DNA of 64,000 bases from Urechidicola croceus (GTDB taxonomy: Bacteria; Bacteroidota; Bacteroidia; Flavobacteriales; Flavobacteriaceae): positions 682,001 to 746,000 of the forward strand of contig CAJIZG010000001.1 of NCBI GenBank assembly GCA_905181865.1, read 5' to 3'. A model generated the notes under the pieces. It did not search any database. It worked only from the letters and a program-made list of their open reading frames with translations, and was not told the origin of the DNA. Position 1 is the first letter of the stretch, and each line of letters opens with the position of its first letter. Positions 48,422 to 56,473 of the stretch are shown here, piece after piece. Made by a program: the position numbers and the translations under genes.

Positions 48422-49414
48422 ATGACTGAAGGAAATTTTGTTGACTACGTAAAAATTCACGCTGCTTCTGGTAAAGGAGGTAAAGGTTCAGTGCATTTAC
48501 ATCGTGAAAAGTTTATAACCAAAGGAGGTCCCGACGGCGGTGATGGTGGTCGTGGAGGGCATATCATTATAAGAGCAAATAAAGGAATGTGGACACTCAT
48601 TCACTTAAAGTATAGAAAACACTTTAAAGCAGATCATGGTGGGCATGGCAGTAAGAGCAGAAGTACTGGTAAAGATGGTGGCGACGTTTATATAGATGTA
48701 CCCTTAGGAACTATTGTTCGTGATACAGAAACCGATGAAATATTGTTCGAAATCACCTACGACGGTGAAGAACGAATCATGGTTGAAGGCGGAATGGGAG
48801 GTCGCGGAAACTGGCATTTTAAATCTTCTACCAATCAAACGCCACGTTATGCGCAACCTGGTGTTGACGGACAAGAACATTGGTTTCAATTGGAACTAAA
48901 AGTATTGGCAGATGTAGGACTCGTAGGTTTCCCTAATGCGGGAAAATCTACGCTACTATCTGTATTAACTTCTGCGAAACCTAAAATTGCTGACTACGCG
49001 TTTACAACGTTAAAACCAAATTTAGGAATTGTAGAATACAGAGATTACAAATCATTTGTAATGGCAGATATTCCAGGAATTATCGAAGGCGCACATGAAG
49101 GAAAAGGACTAGGACATCGATTTTTAAGACATATAGAAAGAAATTCTACGTTGTTATTTTTAATCCCTGCAGATAGTGATGATATTGAGAGGGAATACGG
49201 TATTTTGTTAAATGAACTGAAACAACATAATCCGGATTTATTGGATAAAGAACGACTTTTAGTAATTTCAAAATCAGATATGCTCGATGAAGAATTACAA
49301 GAAGAAATTGAAAAATCTTTGCCTGCAGAAATTCCACATCTCTTTATTTCATCAATTGCTCAAAAAGGATTGGTAGCATTGAAAGATACGCTTTGGGAAA
49401 TGTTAAATGTATAA
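48422..49414 (+). CDS. obgE: Obg-family GTPase
   Basis: A 330-residue ribosome-associated GTPase. The glycine-rich Obg fold ([32 protein letters not shown]) is followed by the G domain with G1 [13 protein letters not shown]3 [17 protein letters not shown] and G4-like SKSDML. It acts in 50S maturation and stress control. Length is typical; no C-terminal OCT domain. Confidence 0.97.
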   Translation: MTEGNFVDYVKIHAASGKGGKGSVHLHREKFITKGGPDGGDGGRGGHIIIRANKGMWTLIHLKYRKHFKADHGGHGSKSRSTGKDGGDVYIDVPLGTIVRDTETDEILFEITYDGEERIMVEGGMGGRGNWHFKSSTNQTPRYAQPGVDGQEHWFQLELKVLADVGLVGFPNAGKSTLLSVLTSAKPKIADYAFTTLKPNLGIVEYRDYKSFVMADIPGIIEGAHEGKGLGHRFLRHIERNSTLLFLIPADSDDIEREYGILLNELKQHNPDLLDKERLLVISKSDMLDEELQEEIEKSLPAEIPHLFISSIAQKGLVALKDTLWEMLNV

Positions 49415-49439
49415 CGTCTATATTTCCTCGAAAGATCAC

Positions 49440-49500
49440 TGAGCCGTGGTCACTGAGCGGAGTCGAAGTGAGTCTTAGTGAGTCTTAGTGCGTCGAAATA
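49440..49500. repeat. REP-like repeat after obg, with short tandem duplication
   Basis: CACTGAGCGGAGTCGAAGTG is the core also found inside trpF; it is followed by AGTCTTAGTG twice in tandem and a partial third unit. Confidence 0.75.
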
Positions 49501-49559
49501 CAGACTAGAATCTCTTGAATAAAAATTGAAAGCAATTCCTGTTTTCTCAGAAATAACCG

Positions 49560-50030
49560 CTAATTCATAATAATTATTGGTAAAATAAATGCAGTCGTAA
49601 CTGGGATCCCTCTTTTTATGGCTGGTCTTAACTTGGGTAAGTTTAACACTCCATTCTGCAACAAACTATCCAATTCAGGAATCTGTTTATGCAGATAATC
49701 CGACGCTTTAAAGTTTGTTAGGATAACTTCGCCTTTACTGTCAATCTTCAAATTCAAATACAGGGTATCATTTAGTTTACGCAGTGTCGTAATCTCAGCA
49801 GAAGCCAAAGATGCGTAGATACTTTCAGACAATTTTATTTGAGAACAAATCTGCTGTTTTTTTAGAGAAGGAATACTCTTACAAGCGGGAAATAAGGGAA
49901 AACGATCAACCGATTTATAATCTATAATAGTATCCATAACTTCATCTGAATTCAATTCTTTCTTTTGAAAAAATTCACAGGAAACCAACACTAGACTCGT
50001 AAAAATAAAAAATATAATTCGTTGCGACAT
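49560..50030 (-). CDS. Small lipoprotein, TonB C-terminal-like
   Basis: A 156-residue lipoprotein with lipobox VLVSC. The mature part has FPLFPACKSI..QQICSQIKLSESIY and a strand run LYLNLKIDSKGEVILTNFKA, resembling the TonB-C/energy-transducer fold of flavobacterial proteins (compare YPGCAG..KACLNKSLQIHI in the nearby M56 protein). It lacks an N-terminal membrane anchor plus Pro-rich spacer, so it is not a classical TonB. Function unknown. Confidence 0.6.
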   Translation of the reverse strand: MSQRIIFFIFTSLVLVSCEFFQKKELNSDEVMDTIIDYKSVDRFPLFPACKSIPSLKKQQICSQIKLSESIYASLASAEITTLRKLNDTLYLNLKIDSKGEVILTNFKASDYLHKQIPELDSLLQNGVLNLPKLRPAIKRGIPVTTAFILPIIIMN

Positions 50031-50077
50031 TGACTAAAAATAGTACGTGAAAATACAATTTTAATTTGAAATAAAAC

Positions 50078-50478
50078 AGCCAATAGATTGGTTCCAATTC
50101 TTGCTCGTTTTCTTCTACGATTTCTCCTTGTAAAAATAATTTTTTACAATCACGTTGCTTCTACTTTGAGCAAATGCCGACATTTCTGAATCTTTGATTT
50201 TATATTTATTTATATAATTCTGATAGTGATTTAGCGCAATACATATCTCTTTATACTACGCATCTGAAGCCATTGCCAATTGAAAAAGGGCTTCGTAATT
50301 TGTATGATTACTTTTGTATGCGGTATCAAAAATATGTATGGCCTTTTTACATTCGCCATTTTCCTTTTGAATAATCTCCTTGTAACAACAAACTATCTAC
50401 AACGCTAAAAACCGAAGTCTGAGTTTCGGTTTTTAAGGCAACAATAATTAGGAGTAGTATAACTACATTCTTCCTCAT
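50078..50478 (-). pseudogene. Secreted TPR protein remnant
   Basis: On minus the frame starts MRKNVVILLLIIVALKTETQ (signal-peptide-like), continues VVDSLLLQGDYSKGKWRM-stop, and then shifts to AIHIFDTAYKSNHTNYEALF, QLAMASDA-stop and NHYQNYINKYKIKDSEMSAF. The helix-pair pattern is TPR-like. A frame change and two stops show it is broken. It lies between the lipoprotein and M56 genes in the 640-bp gap, which otherwise holds only repeats. Confidence 0.6.
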
Positions 50479-50538
50479 AGCAATTATTTTTATTAATCTT
50501 TCCTTTTCATTTATTATAGTTTTGTAATTGTTCTACTG

Positions 50539-50606
50539 TGATTCCCGCGAAGGCAGGAATCCAATATAATCTGTGGTTTAGATTCCTGCGTTCGCAGGAA
50601 TGACAA
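50539..50606. repeat. Pair of REP-like palindromes
   Basis: GATTCCCGCGAAGGCAGGAATC and GATTCCTGCGTTCGCAGGAATGAC, 18 bp apart in the same orientation, each able to form a hairpin. Confidence 0.8.
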
Positions 50607-50671
50607 TTCATTAATTGATTTTTTTAGTAGTAATCGTTGGAGTTTCCTTTTCTTTCGTATATGTTTCGGAT

Positions 50672-52210
50672 TTAGTTAGTTACTTCACCTTCCACATTAA
50701 ATGAAAGAGGGAGCATATAGGTTAAATTCACTGACTTACCTCCTTGTTTTCCGGGAGTCATCTTTGGTATCAAATTTACTACACGCCTAGCCTCCGTTTC
50801 CAAATCAGGATGCGGAGCTCGTGCTCCAACAATTTTAACAGTTCCATCGTTTAAAATTTTGAATTGGATATAGATTTTCTTTTTGCCTGGCTCCAGACCT
50901 AACGTACCTGCTAAATCAGCGTTGAACTTTCTTACAATATGTATTTGTAAACTTTTATTCAAACAAGCTTTCAACTCTTCTTTTGAACCTGCGCAACCTG
51001 GGTAAACTGGTGGCTCCTCAATTAATCTAAATGGTATATCTTCTTTCCCATTAAATTGCTCTCTATCTGAAATTTCTTTAATTTCTGGTTTTAAATTAAT
51101 AAATGCAATCTTTCGGCCTCCTTTAATTTGAAATAAAGAAATTTTACTTCTTGACATATATAATATTTTATCATATTCTGCTTTTTCTTTTGGTAATAAA
51201 ACATCTTCACTAATAAGTTCTGCTTCTAACTTAATTTCAGTTTGATCAAAAGATCTGTAACGATCTAGATAAGATTCTGAGCCATCTTTTTCTGAAGTTA
51301 GTTTACCTTCTTTAAATGTGTACCACGTCTGTTTTTCCAATCTTGCATCATTCTCGTTTACTTGTTTATTCGTTTCACAAGAAGAATACAACAACATACT
51401 TCCCAAAAGAGGTATCAGCACTAAATACTTTAACTTTTTTAACTTTTTCGATTTGTTTTTGGTAATCATAGCAATACGTTTTTTAAGTAATGACGGTTTA
51501 TAAAATTGATTTACGAAAGAAATATCTTCTACGTTAAAGGTTTGTGAAAGCAACTTGTTGAAATACGCTTTTTTATCTGTTCCTTGCACTACTTTTTCGT
51601 CAGAAATATATTCATGTAACAAAGTAATTCTATTTTGATAGAGGTATACCAGCGGATTGAACCACATCACTATTTTAAGTAATTCAAAAAATAGCAAGTC
51701 CAGCGTATGGTATTGTTTACAATGCACCAACTCATGCTGAATGATGTGTAATTCTTCTTTTTTAGATACTGTTTTATCTAAAAAAATAAAATTGAAAAAC
51801 GAAAAGGCAGCTTGTTTATTCTCTAGCAGAACCAAATAGTAATCTTTCTTCTCAATCCTTTTACTAGACATAATGAGTCTAATAATACTGTTCAGTTTAA
51901 AAAGGAATAATAGAAATATCAAACCAGCGACTATATAAAAAAACAGACTTACATAATTGAAGGTCTCAACTACATGCATCGCAGCAGCTTCACGGTTTAA
52001 CATCACCTCTGGTAACAGTAATATATATTCTTCTGGCACAGCATTTTTAAAACTTTCAAATTTTAATAGCGGCACTATAAAGGAAATTATTGGCGTTGCG
52101 AGTAAATACAATCGATTCCATTTAAAGAACGTTTCTTTTTGCAAAAACAAATCATAAACGGCCAAAAACACCACTTGAAATAAAACTACTTGTACAATAT
52201 AATGTATCAT
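50672..52210 (-). CDS. BlaR1-like M56 metallopeptidase with TonB-like C-terminal domain
   Basis: A 512-residue membrane protein. The N-terminal M56 part has several helices and the zinc motif HIIQHELVHCKQYH (HExxH) with downstream HEYISDEK. After a further membrane helix (LVLIPLLGSMLLYSSC) comes a periplasmic part ending in a TonB-C-like domain (PPVYPGCAGSKEELKACLNK; GLEPGKKKIYIQFKILNDG). BlaR1-type proteins sense an envelope signal and trigger cleavage of the BlaI partner, whose gene overlaps it upstream by four bases. Confidence 0.92.
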   Translation of the reverse strand: MIHYIVQVVLFQVVFLAVYDLFLQKETFFKWNRLYLLATPIISFIVPLLKFESFKNAVPEEYILLLPEVMLNREAAAMHVVETFNYVSLFFYIVAGLIFLLFLFKLNSIIRLIMSSKRIEKKDYYLVLLENKQAAFSFFNFIFLDKTVSKKEELHIIQHELVHCKQYHTLDLLFFELLKIVMWFNPLVYLYQNRITLLHEYISDEKVVQGTDKKAYFNKLLSQTFNVEDISFVNQFYKPSLLKKRIAMITKNKSKKLKKLKYLVLIPLLGSMLLYSSCETNKQVNENDARLEKQTWYTFKEGKLTSEKDGSESYLDRYRSFDQTEIKLEAELISEDVLLPKEKAEYDKILYMSRSKISLFQIKGGRKIAFINLKPEIKEISDREQFNGKEDIPFRLIEEPPVYPGCAGSKEELKACLNKSLQIHIVRKFNADLAGTLGLEPGKKKIYIQFKILNDGTVKIVGARAPHPDLETEARRVVNLIPKMTPGKQGGKSVNLTYMLPLSFNVEGEVTN

Positions 52211-52578
52211 TTCTCTTCTTCTTTTTCATTAATATTTTTCAAAATAGCTTCTAAATCTTTAATATCCACATCGTTCTTTTTCATAAAAAACGACACCATA
52301 CTTTTAAACGAACCCTCAAAATACCCGTCAACCAATTTGTGTAAACTCTGATTGGTATACTCTGGTTTTTCAATAATCGGATAATAAATATACCCCCTAC
52401 CTTGCGGTTTATGAGATACAAAACCTTTCGTCTCCAAAATTCGAATAATGGTAGATACCGTATTATATGCAGGTTTTGGTATGGGTAATTGCGCTATAAT
52501 CTCTTTTACAGATGCCTCCTCTAGCGTCCATAAGACTTGCATCAATTGTTCTTCTGCTTTTGTTAATTGTTTTGCCAT
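52207..52578 (-). CDS. BlaI/MecI/CopY-family repressor
   Basis: A 123-residue winged-helix repressor: MAKQLTKAEEQLMQVLWTLE, IIAQLPIPKPAYNTVSTIIR as the recognition region, and a C-terminal dimerisation part with SFFMKKNDVDIKDLEAIL. I use the ATG at 52578 (or 52581) over the GTG at 52599 because it matches the family start. It probably represses its own operon through the two palindromes upstream and is inactivated through the M56 partner. Confidence 0.93.
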   Translation of the reverse strand: MAKQLTKAEEQLMQVLWTLEEASVKEIIAQLPIPKPAYNTVSTIIRILETKGFVSHKPQGRGYIYYPIIEKPEYTNQSLHKLVDGYFEGSFKSMVSFFMKKNDVDIKDLEAILKNINEKEEEK

Positions 52579-52604
52579 CATGCTACTTTTATTAATCACT
52601 TTTT

Positions 52605-52620
52605 AACTAAACTGTTAGTT
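52605..52620. promoter_or_regulatory. Putative BlaI operator, downstream site
   Basis: AACTAA-ACTG-TTAGTT, an inverted repeat in the predicted 5' leader. It shares the TTAGTT half-site with the upstream palindrome. Confidence 0.7.
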
Positions 52621-52628
52621 CAACATGA

Positions 52629-52659
52629 CAAATATAACTAAAAAATTAGTTTAAACTAA
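52629..52659 (-). promoter_or_regulatory. blaI-M56 operon promoter
   Basis: On minus, TTAG, 19 bases, TATATTTG. The -7 box is exact; the -33 box is three of four and lies inside the upstream palindrome. Confidence 0.7.
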
Positions 52660-52664
52660 TTTTT
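52641..52664. promoter_or_regulatory. Putative BlaI operator, promoter site
   Basis: A perfect 24-bp palindrome, AAAAATTAGTTTAAACTAATTTTT, overlapping the -33 box. Repressor binding here would block the promoter. Confidence 0.8.
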
Positions 52665-52728
52665 TAGGTGAAAGTTTTATAAAAGACGAATGCTTATATT
52701 GCACATACATTATAATCGCGATCATTAT

Positions 52729-52815
52729 GGGTGTCCATTGCGCGGAGTCGAAATGAAAACAAAGAAGTCGCTTAATTACAGCACGAGTGTTCATTGAGCG
52801 GAGTCGAAATGAAAA
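52729..52815. repeat. Direct duplication of REP-like unit
   Basis: Two units about 60 bp apart share GTGT(C/T)CATTG(C/A)GCGGAGTCG followed by AAATGAAAACAAAGAA. Both carry the GGAGTCGAAATGA core of the trpF repeat. Confidence 0.8.
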
Positions 52816-52848
52816 CAAAGAAATCACAAAGACAAAAAATAAAATCAA

Positions 52849-53349
52849 ATGGACATCTTTTTACTCATACTCGGATTCTTACTTACACTCCTCGGAATTA
52901 TTGGTTCTTTTTTACCTGTATTACCCGGTCCCGTTACAGGTTGGGCTGGATTACTGCTACTACACCTCACAACTATTGTACCGAAAGACTGGACGTTTTT
53001 AGGAATTACGTTGGCGGTTTCAATCTTTATTTGGGGTATCGATTATATCATTCCCGCTTGGGGAACAAAAAAATTTGGCGGAAGTAAAGCTGGAGTACGT
53101 GGATCGGTACTCGGTTTAATCATAGGGATACTATTCTTAGGTCCCTTGGGACTCATCATTGGCCCTTTCTTAGGTGCCTTTGTTGGAGAACTTATTAACG
53201 ATCACAAAAATACGCGCAAAGCACTTAAAGCCGCGGTTGGTTCTTTTATTGGCTTTTTGCTTTCTACAGGTTTAAAATTAGGTGTAAGTATTTTTTTTGT
53301 AGGGCTCTTTCTAGATCTATTTTGGAAATACAAGGATTCTTTCTTTTAA
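52849..53349 (+). CDS. DUF456 membrane protein
   Basis: A 166-residue, glycine-rich membrane protein with four to five helices: LLTLLGIIGSFLPVLPGPVT, GLLLLHL, GIDYIIPAWGTKKFGGSKAG and LGLIIGPFLGAFVGELI. The PVLPGP and AWGTKKFGGSK motifs are those of DUF456. Function unknown. It reads divergently from blaI. Confidence 0.9.
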   Translation: MDIFLLILGFLLTLLGIIGSFLPVLPGPVTGWAGLLLLHLTTIVPKDWTFLGITLAVSIFIWGIDYIIPAWGTKKFGGSKAGVRGSVLGLIIGILFLGPLGLIIGPFLGAFVGELINDHKNTRKALKAAVGSFIGFLLSTGLKLGVSIFFVGLFLDLFWKYKDSFF

Positions 53350-53489
53350 ATCTCAGTGATTTCGGCAGCAGGAGCAATCGCATTCCTAAAGTCCGCTCAT
53401 ATCAAGTACATACCAGATCTATTAAATAGAGAAAATGTTAAAAAGATACCTGCCTACACAGGCATGAAAATTCCCATAGAAACACCCAC

Positions 53490-53607
53490 AAACAAAAAAA
53501 GCGTCCCGAAGTACGGGAAGCTTTCCATTGGTTTTAATAAACCTATTGACGCTTTTCAACATCAATCAACACAACATCCGTATCTTTCAATACAGATCAC
53601 AAATATA
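53490..53607 (-). other. Short promoter-to-terminator unit on minus in the DUF456-lysS gap
   Basis: A -7 element TATATTTG (53600-53607, minus) is followed by about 70 bp and then a terminator AGC-TCCCG..CGGGA-GCT with a TTTTTTT run (53494-53524). A 15-codon frame from a TTG (KDTDVVLIDVEKRQ-stop) lies between, unsupported otherwise. The plus ORF 53356-53613 is probably a shadow. Confidence 0.35.
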
Positions 53608-53661
53608 ATTTAATTTTGGTCACGCGATCCTTTTATGAATCATATTTTACAAAATCTATTA

Positions 53662-53691
53662 TTTGTAATTACTTAATAGGTTGTATCTTTG
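53662..53691 (+). promoter_or_regulatory. lysS promoter
   Basis: TTTG, 18 bases, TATCTTTG: near-perfect Bacteroidota promoter 40 bp before the lysS ATG. Confidence 0.8.
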
Positions 53692-53730
53692 CAAATCGAA
53701 TATTTGAATCACACTATAAACACACTCACA

Positions 53731-55431
53731 ATGCAATTATCAGAGTTAGAAATTGTAAGAAGACAATCACTACAACAACTTCGAGAATTAGGGATAAATC
53801 CATATCCTGCTGCAGAATTTAAGACCACTGCTACTATTGATCAAATAGTTACAGATTTTGATGGCTATAACGACAAAGAGGTTGTATTGGCAGGTAGAAT
53901 TATGAGTCGTAGGATTATGGGGAAAGCCTCGTTTGCTGAATTAAAAGACAGCAGCGGACGTATGCAAATTTATATTAACAGAGATGAAATTGCCCCAGGT
54001 GAAGACAAAACGATCTACAACACTGTATTCAAAAAGTTATTGGATATGGGTGATATTATCGGAATTAAAGGAACGGTATTTAAGACTCAAGTTGGTGAGA
54101 CTTCTATAAAAGTAAAAGAGTTAACGGTATTATCTAAATCGTTAAAACCACTTCCTATTGTTAAGACAGATGCCGATGGAAATGTTCATGATGCGTTTAA
54201 CGACCCTGAAGCTAGATATCGACAGCGTTATGTAGATTTAATCGTAAACGATCATGTGAAGGATACTTTTATAAAGCGCACAAAAATTACAAATTCTATG
54301 CGTCAGTTTTTTAATGAACGTGATTATTTAGAAGTTGAAACACCCATATTACAACCTATTCCGGGTGGCGCTGCAGCAAGACCTTTTATAACACATCATA
54401 ATGCGTTAGATATTCCAATATACTTGCGTATTGCAAATGAATTGTATTTAAAAAGATTGATTGTAGGAGGCTTTGATGCCGTGTATGAATTTGCCAAAGA
54501 TTTCAGAAATGAAGGCATGGACAGAACGCACAATCCTGAGTTTACGGTAATGGAATTGTATGTTGCCTACAAAGACTACAATTGGATGATGAAGATGACG
54601 GAGCAATTGCTAGAAAAAGTGGCCTTAGATTCTAACGGAACCTCAACGGTGCCCGTTGGAGAACATCAAATCAACTTTAAAGCGCCGTATGCGCGTGTTC
54701 CTATTTTAGAAGCGATTAAAATCCATACAGGTTTTGATGTTGCTGGAATGAGTGAAAACGAATTACGTAAAGTTTGTCAGCAGCTTCATATTCCTGTAGA
54801 TGAAACCATGGGTGTTGGTAAAATGATCGATGAACTATTTGGAGAAAAATGTGAGCACCACTATATTCAACCAACATTTATAACAGATTACCCAAAAGAA
54901 ATGAGTCCGTTAACAAAGGAGCATAGAGATAATCCTGCGTTAACAGAACGTTTTGAGTTGTTGGTTAACGGAAAAGAATTGGCCAATGCCTATTCTGAGT
55001 TAAACGATCCAATAGAGCAACGTGCACGTTTTGAAGATCAATTAACCCTGTCTGAAAAGGGAGATGATGAAGCCATGTTTATTGACCAAGACTTTTTACG
55101 CGCATTAGAATACGGAATGCCACCAACTTCTGGTATCGGAATTGGTATTGACCGTTTGGTGATGTTTATGACGAATAATAGTTCGATACAAGAAGTGTTA
55201 TTTTTCCCTCAAATGAAACCAGAACGCACTGCTACAACTGTTGCATTAAACGATGAAGAAAAAGCAGTTTTAGCAATCATTCAAAAAGTTGAAAAAATTG
55301 AATTAAATGCGTTAAAAACGCAGAGTGGATTGAGCAATAAAAAATGGGACAAAACCATTAAGGGCTTGACAAAACATAATATTGCAAAAGTTGACAAAAC
55401 CGATGATGGTTTGTTTGTAGAATTAGTGTAA
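53731..55431 (+). CDS. lysS: Lysyl-tRNA synthetase (class II)
   Basis: A 566-residue class II synthetase. The OB-fold anticodon domain has [20 protein letters not shown]; motif 2 is [22 protein letters not shown]; motif 3 is [18 protein letters not shown] start at [14 protein letters not shown] because the upstream promoter makes the ORF-track start untranscribed. The last ~65 residues ([20 protein letters not shown]...) form a small helical extension beyond motif 3 that resembles a winged-helix add-on seen in some Bacteroidota LysRS. Confidence 0.96.
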   Translation: MQLSELEIVRRQSLQQLRELGINPYPAAEFKTTATIDQIVTDFDGYNDKEVVLAGRIMSRRIMGKASFAELKDSSGRMQIYINRDEIAPGEDKTIYNTVFKKLLDMGDIIGIKGTVFKTQVGETSIKVKELTVLSKSLKPLPIVKTDADGNVHDAFNDPEARYRQRYVDLIVNDHVKDTFIKRTKITNSMRQFFNERDYLEVETPILQPIPGGAAARPFITHHNALDIPIYLRIANELYLKRLIVGGFDAVYEFAKDFRNEGMDRTHNPEFTVMELYVAYKDYNWMMKMTEQLLEKVALDSNGTSTVPVGEHQINFKAPYARVPILEAIKIHTGFDVAGMSENELRKVCQQLHIPVDETMGVGKMIDELFGEKCEHHYIQPTFITDYPKEMSPLTKEHRDNPALTERFELLVNGKELANAYSELNDPIEQRARFEDQLTLSEKGDDEAMFIDQDFLRALEYGMPPTSGIGIGIDRLVMFMTNNSSIQEVLFFPQMKPERTATTVALNDEEKAVLAIIQKVEKIELNALKTQSGLSNKKWDKTIKGLTKHNIAKVDKTDDGLFVELV

Positions 55432-55459
55432 ATCACACTTGTTATTGCGATAAGACGCT

Positions 55460-55528
55460 TACTGAGCCCTGGTTGTTGAGCAGAGTCGAAACAAGTCGAA
55501 GTATTCGACGAAGCCTTCTGCTCAAATA
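55460..55528. repeat. REP-like repeat after lysS
   Basis: TTGAGCAGAGTCGAAACAAG is the closest relative in the window of the element inside trpF; a partial inverted arm, GAAGCCTTCTGCTCAA, follows. Confidence 0.75.
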
Positions 55529-55534
55529 ATATAG

Positions 55535-55567
55535 AAAAGGAATTACACAATCGTAATTCCTTTTTTT
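55535..55567 (+). terminator. lysS terminator
   Basis: AAAAGGAATTAC-ACAATC-GTAATTCCTTTT, a 12-bp stem plus TTT, about 100 bp after the lysS stop and after the repeat. Confidence 0.85.
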
Positions 55568-55847
55568 CGTTACAAATTATAACAGATACACGTGTATTCT
55601 TGGTCACGAAATGGTCATTTCACAAAACCCTATTTATAGAACTCAATCCTCACTCTAATAAAAAAAGTATATATTTGAACAAAGAAGAATTGCTATCCTC
55701 TCTTATCTACTTTACAAAACTGATAAAATAGCTTACATGTTGGTTTATCGCGGAACTGAGTCCAGATAACCCTACTATATGTTTTGATATAACCAGTTGG
55801 CCCAAATTGAAAAAAAATGAGCGAAAAAAAAACTGAAGTACAAAAAG

Positions 55848-56159
55848 ATGAAATTGTTAAGTTTACGCCAACTTAAAGATAAACATCTTGGAGAAGTTGA
55901 AATAATTGAAAGAGATAAATATGAGTTTGATTTAAAAATTGAGATTCTTGGAGATATGATAAAATATTTACGAAAGGAAAGAAAATTAACTCAACAATAA
56001 TTAGGAGCATTAAAAGGAGTTCAACAATCTCAAATATCAAAACTTGAAAGAAATACAAGAAATATTAAAATTGAAACAATTTTGAAAGTATTTAATGATT
56101 TGAAAGCTAATGTAAAATTTAGTAGAGAAATGAAAGAAGGAGAATTTAAAATGGCATAA
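55848..56159 (+). pseudogene. XRE/HigA-type antitoxin, in-frame stop
   Basis: The frame reads MKLLSLRQLKDKHLGEVEII, IKYLRKERKLTQQ-stop-LGALKGV, QQSQISKLERNTRNIKIETI, LKVFNDLKANVKF. This is an HTH_3 antitoxin with the recognition helix QSQISKLE intact, but a TAA falls exactly at the normal LTQ.(E)LG position. No toxin gene is recognisable on either side. 55568-55847 and 56160-56473 contain no other gene that I can support. Confidence 0.75.
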
Positions 56160-56473
56160 AAGTAGTGCAGGTAAAAAGGCATAACCAAAATTGTTGCATT
56201 TAGTAAAATAGAATGTTTCTTAATTCTAATTTTAAAAAATGAAAATTACTAAAACTAAATCACGACTTTCGTTATACAAATCCGCTATGCTTCATAAAAT
56301 ATACTTAAAAATTGAATGGATAATTAAGTTAATTAAGAAACAAGAACAGGGCAAAAAAAATCGCACTTGGGAAGTAGATGTTGAATAGTACATGCTCCCA
56401 GAAAGAACTATATTTAATGTAAACTTTACAATTTGGGTATTTAAATTCAAGTAACTTACTAAAGATAAAACGT

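Noticed and set aside
49440-49500. CRISPR-like short tandem repeats
   Set aside because: Only a 10-bp unit repeated twice, with no spacers or cas genes; it belongs to a REP-like element.
50395-50430. Terminator AAAACCGAA-GTCTGAG-TTTCGGTTTT near the TPR remnant
   Set aside because: It lies within the signal-peptide coding part of the pseudogene, so it is likelier former coding sequence than a terminator.
53356-53613. 85-codon plus ORF before lysS
   Set aside because: It runs through a terminator hairpin and shows no domain or start context.
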